A DNA stretch of 36,799 bases, from positions 1 to 36,799 of the forward strand of contig JBBSWW010000018.1 of the NCBI GenBank assembly GCA_038046085.1, given 5' to 3'. Made by a program: the position numbers and the translations under genes. Source of the DNA: GW2011-AR18 sp038046085 (GTDB lineage Archaea > Nanobdellota > Nanobdellia > SCGC-AAA011-G17 > GW2011-AR18). Below, in pieces: positions 33,362 to 36,799 of this stretch. A model generated the notes under the pieces. It saw only the letters and a list, made by a program, of their open reading frames with translations. It ran no database searches and was not told where the DNA came from. Within the stretch, counting starts at the first letter, position 1. Each line of letters starts with the position of its first letter.

Positions 33362-35118
33362 ATTTCACCTCTGATTTTTATATAGAAGAACTCAAACATA
33401 ATTAACAATAGACAGATTATCATTCCATAAAGACTTATTTTATAATCAACATCGCTTTTTATTTTTCCTAAATTTCCTTTTGTATACTCATTTATCTCTT
33501 GTGTCTTATAGTTTACATCTGATTCTCTCTCATTTAATAAGTTTACAGCAACTCTCTTGCTTCCTATATTGAAATATCCTGTCTTATCCATTATGAAATT
33601 ATCATTCCCATATTGTATTACACTTCCTGTCTTTAGATTTATATCATTTAGTTCTGCTCTTCCTACTGAATAATATAATAAGTTTATCCAGAATATAGGA
33701 TAGTTAGGATTTAATGTGAAGTCACTCTCACTCTCTAATATTCCATAATATAATACTTTTCCATTACTATTTTCATATAATGTTATTATGCTTTTATTAT
33801 TTACAGAAGCAATATTTAATTCATTATCAATATTTTTTAATTGATAGAACTTTGTCACATCTCCAAGATCAATATCTTTTGTGAATCTTGTTATATAATT
33901 TAATGCTATTATCCCACCGTTAGTATTATTTATTACTTGGGGTATTAATCCTTCATAATTTATTTTTTCCATTCCAGGCTGCGCCATCACTATTGCCATC
34001 TTTCCTTTTTCTATTTTTGTTTTTATATCTTTGAAAGATCCAGGCAATATTTTATCCTTATTTATCTGGTTTATTATATAGACATCATAATCTTTTTCAG
34101 GTATTACTGGAGGAGCTGTTATTTGTAATTCAACATCAGGTATTGAATCTAATGCAGCCTTTACAAATCTTGAATCACCATTTGTGATCAATAATACTTT
34201 TATCTTATTTCCAAAAGGCCTTGCTATATATGCAACATTATCTGTTAAAAGGTCATCAGTATTCTCTATCTTTATTTCAGTACCGTTTCCTTGTAAGTTT
34301 ATGACTAATGATTCTGTATTTCCCGGACCAATCATTAATTCTGTTATTTTTTTATCTATTGAAAGTTTTACATTCTCATTTTTATCATTATAATTTTTTA
34401 TATAGATGTTTGCAGAATTATCTGTGAGTGCCATGTTTGTTATTCCTATATTATTAGCAATTCCATTTTTTGTATCTATGAAATCTACTTTTATTCCCTT
34501 GCTCTCTATGACATTTTTAGCTAATTGTGGATTTATCCCTTTATTATCTACAAAATCACTTAATACAACTATTCGTCCTTTATTCTCTCCAAGTATTTCG
34601 CCAGCTAAAGTTATTGCTCCACCTATATCGCTTGTATCATCTGTTGGTTGTAATCTATCTATTGTCCTTATTAATTCAGATCTTCCTGCATTGTTTAATA
34701 AAAGCACAGGCGTAGATTTCAGTAATATTAGTGAATTTTTCGCTGTAGCTAACCCCTTTATCTTCTCTTTAGATATATCAAATCTTGTTTTTCCATCATG
34801 CATTGTCTTTGAACTTGCGCTTGCATCTATTATGAATACTATATTGTCTGATATTACATCTTTCTTTACTATTAATAGAGGATCAGCAACACTTAATGCT
34901 AATAAGAATAGTACAAGCAATTGTATTAAAAATAATATATTCTTCTCAAGATATCTAAATAGGTTGTTCTTGCTTTTTTTATTCTGTTCATTAAAGAAAA
35001 ACATTAATGATGGCACTTTGAGATTTTGTGGTTTTGGTTTTATTAGATAAGAGATTATGAAGGGTATTAATGTTAAGAAAGAAAGCAATCCTAATAGATT
35101 TCCAAACTCTAGATCCAT
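33358..35118 (-). CDS. BatA-like membrane protein with VWA domain
   Basis: 586 residues: an N-terminal helix (about 6-26) and second helix (about 60-78) as in the BatA/aerotolerance N-terminal domain, with the L-K-V-P-S-L juncture between them; a VWA domain starting V-F-I-I-D98-A-S100-A-S102 (MIDAS), a beta-rich middle, a Rossmann-like region (about 310-400), and a final helix (about 556-576). It resembles the shorter-VWA sibling of the 790-residue protein and forms the first gene of the locus. TTTTAAAG near 35141-35148 is centred 26 bp before the ATG. Confidence 0.85.
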   Translation of the reverse strand: MDLEFGNLLGLLSFLTLIPFIISYLIKPKPQNLKVPSLMFFFNEQNKKSKNNLFRYLEKNILFLIQLLVLFLLALSVADPLLIVKKDVISDNIVFIIDASASSKTMHDGKTRFDISKEKIKGLATAKNSLILLKSTPVLLLNNAGRSELIRTIDRLQPTDDTSDIGGAITLAGEILGENKGRIVVLSDFVDNKGINPQLAKNVIESKGIKVDFIDTKNGIANNIGITNMALTDNSANIYIKNYNDKNENVKLSIDKKITELMIGPGNTESLVINLQGNGTEIKIENTDDLLTDNVAYIARPFGNKIKVLLITNGDSRFVKAALDSIPDVELQITAPPVIPEKDYDVYIINQINKDKILPGSFKDIKTKIEKGKMAIVMAQPGMEKINYEGLIPQVINNTNGGIIALNYITRFTKDIDLGDVTKFYQLKNIDNELNIASVNNKSIITLYENSNGKVLYYGILESESDFTLNPNYPIFWINLLYYSVGRAELNDINLKTGSVIQYGNDNFIMDKTGYFNIGSKRVAVNLLNERESDVNYKTQEINEYTKGNLGKIKSDVDYKISLYGMIICLLLIMFEFFYIKIRGEI

Positions 35119-35154
35119 ATTATATTATTGTTTCTTCACTTTTTAAAGTTTATT

Positions 35155-35165
35155 AAAAAAATAAA
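35155..35165 (-). terminator. U-tract after the tRNA
   Basis: Immediately after the discriminator base, the minus strand reads TTTATTTTTTT, including a run of seven T. This fits an archaeal U-tract terminator for the tRNA transcript. Confidence 0.5.
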
Positions 35166-35179
35166 CGCCACGAGCAGGA

Positions 35180-35229
35180 CTTTCATTAATCTTTTATTTT
35201 GCTTTGGTCAAGCTTTTCTAAAGATTCAT
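35180..35229 (-). other. tRNA intron 2 (50 nt, T-loop, position 59/60)
   Basis: Interrupts the T-loop between A59 and T60. Junction structure: T-stem GCAGG/CCTGC, 3' bulge AG|T, central 4-bp helix TTCA/TGAA, 5' bulge AA|A, inner helix TGAATCTTT with AAAGATTAA (one mismatch). Splicing restores the loop TTCAAAT. Confidence 0.85.
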
Positions 35230-35261
35230 TTTGAACCTGCAGGTCCTTTCAGACACCGGTT

Positions 35262-35282
35262 AGCTTGATTAATTTATTTAAC
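35262..35282 (-). other. tRNA intron 1 (21 nt, position 37/38)
   Basis: Lies at the canonical position after A37. Central 4-bp helix CTTG/CAAG, 5' bulge AA|G, 3' bulge CT|A, inner helix TTAA/TTAA with an A/T loop. Splicing yields anticodon loop CTTGAAA. Confidence 0.85.
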
Positions 35283-35345
35283 TTCAAGACCGGCGCTCTA
35301 CCGAGTTAAGCGATCGTGGCGTAATAAAAATGTATTAATAAATAG

Positions 35346-35353
35346 TTTATAAA
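35346..35353 (-). promoter_or_regulatory. TATA box of the tRNA-Ser gene
   Basis: TTTATAAA centred 29.5 bp before the tRNA 5' end, predicting a start near 35323-35324 and a leader of about 3-4 nt for RNase P to remove. Confidence 0.6.
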
Positions 35354-35361
35354 TCTTTCAA

Positions 35362-35505
35362 TTATATCATTATAGGTATATTATTCTTTATAATATAATC
35401 TTTATTGCATTTATCACATCTTAGAATATTTTTCTTTTTGTTATATTCAACATCATTTTTGCATTTTGGACATGCTAATATCTCAAGTAGTTCTTTCCTT
35501 ATCAT
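35362..35505 (-). CDS. 47-residue Trm112/UPF0434-like zinc ribbon
   Basis: Begins with ATG directly after the TAG of the upstream gene (TAGATG), with AGGAG 8 nt before it, so it is the last gene of a three-gene run. Sequence features match Trm112p/UPF0434: L-L-E-I-L-A-C12-P-K-C15, a second pair C30-D-K-C33, then Y-I-I-K-N-N-I-P-I-M, the conserved 'Y-x-I-x-x-x-I-P-x-M/L' end. Trm112-type proteins activate and stabilise SAM methyltransferases acting on tRNA, rRNA and release factors. The family's tRNA link is notable next to a tRNA gene, but adjacency may be chance. It has four potential zinc ligands. Confidence 0.8.
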   Translation of the reverse strand: MIRKELLEILACPKCKNDVEYNKKKNILRCDKCNKDYIIKNNIPIMI

Positions 35506-36132
35506 CTAGTAGACTCCTATAAGATAATATCCGAATTTTTCTCCAGCTTTTATTAATGTATCAGCATCTGTTCCTTGTACTATTATACATTCATTCTCGC
35601 TATAGACTTTTGTCTCATTTCCTAATCTCATATAAATCACAGCATCTACTGGTGAGACATTCTTGCATGTGATTTTAGGTATTCTTTCATCTATTCTTGT
35701 TGTATAAGCATTCTTTAATGGTATCTGATACATACTGTAATCAGCACTTCCTAATATTGCCTCAAAAGGAGCACCAGCAAGTATTACATCATTGTTTGTT
35801 TGTACATTTATTTCTATATCTCTTGTAACATAGACATTCCTGACACCCTGAGGTCTATTTATCTTTTCTAATAGATTATCCTCTAGATATACATTTTTTA
35901 GGTCTTCAGGTTTATTTCTGAAATGATATATATATTCAACATTGTCTTTTTTTACATGCGCACTATAAAGTGTTACATTACCGATTTTAGAGACATCTAT
36001 TCTATAATCCCCTTTCTTTCCTTCATAGGTATATCCTTTATCTAATAATTTACCTGAGATTACTGTTATAGTTAAGAATATAAAAAATAAAAGCAATAAT
36101 ACAAGTAGATAATAACCTATTTTCTTTTTCAT
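35506..36132 (-). CDS. Membrane-anchored protein, paralogue B
   Basis: 208 residues: an N-terminal membrane helix (about 7-26) and an exported domain. The C-terminal part has I-T-C-K, a D-A-V-I-Y strand, N-E-T-K-V-Y and C-I-I-V-Q-G-T-D-A-D, and ends in Y-Y-L-I-G-V-Y. The same pattern recurs in the upstream 207-residue gene, so the two look like diverged duplicates with a conserved cysteine pair. Its ATG overlaps that gene's stop (ATGA). No known family recognised. Confidence 0.65.
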   Translation of the reverse strand: MKKKIGYYLLVLLLLFFIFLTITVISGKLLDKGYTYEGKKGDYRIDVSKIGNVTLYSAHVKKDNVEYIYHFRNKPEDLKNVYLEDNLLEKINRPQGVRNVYVTRDIEINVQTNNDVILAGAPFEAILGSADYSMYQIPLKNAYTTRIDERIPKITCKNVSPVDAVIYMRLGNETKVYSENECIIVQGTDADTLIKAGEKFGYYLIGVY

Positions 36133-36752
36133 CTCATTATTCCTGCCTTATTATAATATAATCTTTCTATTAATCTATTTTTTTCAACTTTTTTATACTC
36201 TAATACTAGACAATTGTCCTGAATAGAGACTTTATTTTCATCTGCTTGTTTGAAGTATATTGCACTGTTTTTCTCTGTCTTGCAGTCTATTAATGGTAGA
36301 TCATCGCATCCTTCCTCTTCTGAACACCCAAAGTATACTTGTGGTTTTATAGTTAATAATAATGCTCTTGCTCTTTGTAAGTCTTGGTCTGTCTGTTTGT
36401 CTTCTGACGGGTTAAATATTATATAAGTCTTGTCCTTTAATGCATAATTTATATTATTGAAATTTATATCTTCTAGATCTCTTGGATGGTATTGGAATTG
36501 TATGTTCTGTCCTCCAATATTGCTTGCCCAATATCCATTGTTTTGTATGAATTTATACCCATTATAATTATCTTCATCTGTCGGGGATGGTACATTCTCT
36601 TTCCCTAAAAAACTAAAGCTTACTGCTGATAATATCATTATTCCTAGTATTCCAAATACTACTATCATGCTGAGATTTTTCTTGTTGAAAAAATTCTGTT
36701 TATTTTCTTTTTCTTCGCTCATTATGTTTTTAGAATATTTTTTCTTTTTCAT
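36129..36752 (-). CDS. Membrane-anchored protein, paralogue A
   Basis: 207 residues: basic N-terminus (about 1-26), membrane helix (about 29-47), and an exported domain with I-D-C-K, a S-A-I-Y-F strand, N-K-V-S and C-L-V-L, aligning with the 208-residue neighbour. It also has an additional C-S-E-E-E-G-C pair. An A/T-rich TTTATTAA near 36777-36784 is placed for a leaderless start at 36752; an alternative in-frame ATG at 36722 is possible. First gene of a three-gene run ending with the Trm112-like gene. Function unknown. Confidence 0.6.
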   Translation of the reverse strand: MKKKKYSKNIMSEEKENKQNFFNKKNLSMIVVFGILGIMILSAVSFSFLGKENVPSPTDEDNYNGYKFIQNNGYWASNIGGQNIQFQYHPRDLEDINFNNINYALKDKTYIIFNPSEDKQTDQDLQRARALLLTIKPQVYFGCSEEEGCDDLPLIDCKTEKNSAIYFKQADENKVSIQDNCLVLEYKKVEKNRLIERLYYNKAGIMR

Positions 36753-36799
36753 GATATTATTTATGACTTATGATTTGTTTATTAATTTTATGTAAGAAT

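Larger units (their letters stand above)
35166..35320 (-). tRNA. tRNA-Ser (UGA) with two introns
   Basis: Acceptor stem GCCACGA/TCGTGGC; D-stem GCTT/GAGC with GG in the loop; anticodon stem CCGGT/ACCGG; T-stem GCAGG/CCTGC; discriminator G73; no encoded CCA. The anticodon loop after splicing is CTTGAAA, anticodon TGA (UGA). A 15-nt variable region with a GTCT/GGAC hairpin fits class II tRNA-Ser. The precursor is 155 nt and the mature form 84 nt after removing 21-nt and 50-nt introns, both with bulge-helix-bulge junctions. A TATA box at 35346-35353 places the transcription start about 4 nt upstream. Confidence 0.93.

Noticed and set aside
34406..35050. 214-codon plus-strand frame opposite the BatA-like gene
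   Set aside because: Antisense shadow; no start signals and the minus-strand gene has clear VWA motifs.
1..36799. CRISPR arrays, insertion sequences, prophage or integrase genes
   Set aside because: No regular direct repeats with spacers, no transposase or integrase motif and no terminal inverted repeats were seen.

Overview
The window is a strongly A+T-rich, gene-dense archaeal chromosome segment. Domain-level markers are archaeal EF-1A (aEF-1A), uS10 of the archaeal/eukaryotic type, an AglB/STT3 oligosaccharyltransferase, a short-chain isoprenyl diphosphate synthase, AMP phosphorylase, TATA-box promoters with mostly leaderless ATGs, and a tRNA-Ser interrupted by two bulge-helix-bulge introns. 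The many small membrane-anchored proteins, scattered ribosomal genes and mix of lipoproteins and surface proteins suggest a DPANN archaeon (Woesearchaeota/Pacearchaeota-like). That placement is inference; I cannot place it more precisely without a tree. No insertion sequence, CRISPR array, phage gene or replication origin was seen.

Layout. 1-5.1 kb: a parallel beta-helix surface protein, a bPH2 membrane protein, uS10 with a coupled unknown gene, a membrane-anchored trypsin-like protease with a coiled coil, a Nudix-like protein lacking its catalytic glutamates, and a small unknown. 5.1-8.2 kb: EF-1A, a flavin reductase-like protein and two unknowns. 8.2-13.6 kb: a GT4 glycosyltransferase, a B12-binding radical SAM protein, an M23-like lipoprotein and a SPASM radical SAM protein. 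13.6-19.6 kb (minus strand): a four-gene run of SpoIIM-like protein, AglB, GT-C transferase and a GT2 polyprenyl-phosphate transferase, forming an N-glycosylation module. 19.7-22.4 kb: Prs, two small genes, and a GGPP/FPP synthase for lipid side chains. 22.4-27.1 kb: a fused asparagine-synthetase/Dph6-like protein and a divergent AI-2E-type transporter plus AMP phosphorylase, the divergent pair apparently sharing one symmetric TATA box. 27.1-35.1 kb (minus strand): two tiny membrane proteins (one of only 56 codons), then a Bat-like locus of two VWA membrane proteins, a coiled-coil protein, a membrane protein, MoxR ATPase, a small lipoprotein and a DUF58 protein. 35.1-36.8 kb: the two-intron tRNA-Ser(UGA), a 47-residue Trm112/UPF0434-like zinc ribbon and two tandem paralogous membrane-anchored proteins.

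Expression signals are unusually readable. First genes of transcription units usually have a TATA element centred about 26 bp from the A of the start codon, implying leaderless mRNAs. Internal operon genes instead carry GGTGA/GGAG-type Shine-Dalgarno (SD) sequences, often overlapping the previous stop codon. I used this rule to correct several starts (uS10, the asparagine-synthetase fusion, AI-2E, Prs, AMP phosphorylase and others). Functionally the window joins translation, N-glycosylation and surface display, lipid synthesis, nucleotide salvage, and a MoxR-VWA chaperone-like membrane system.
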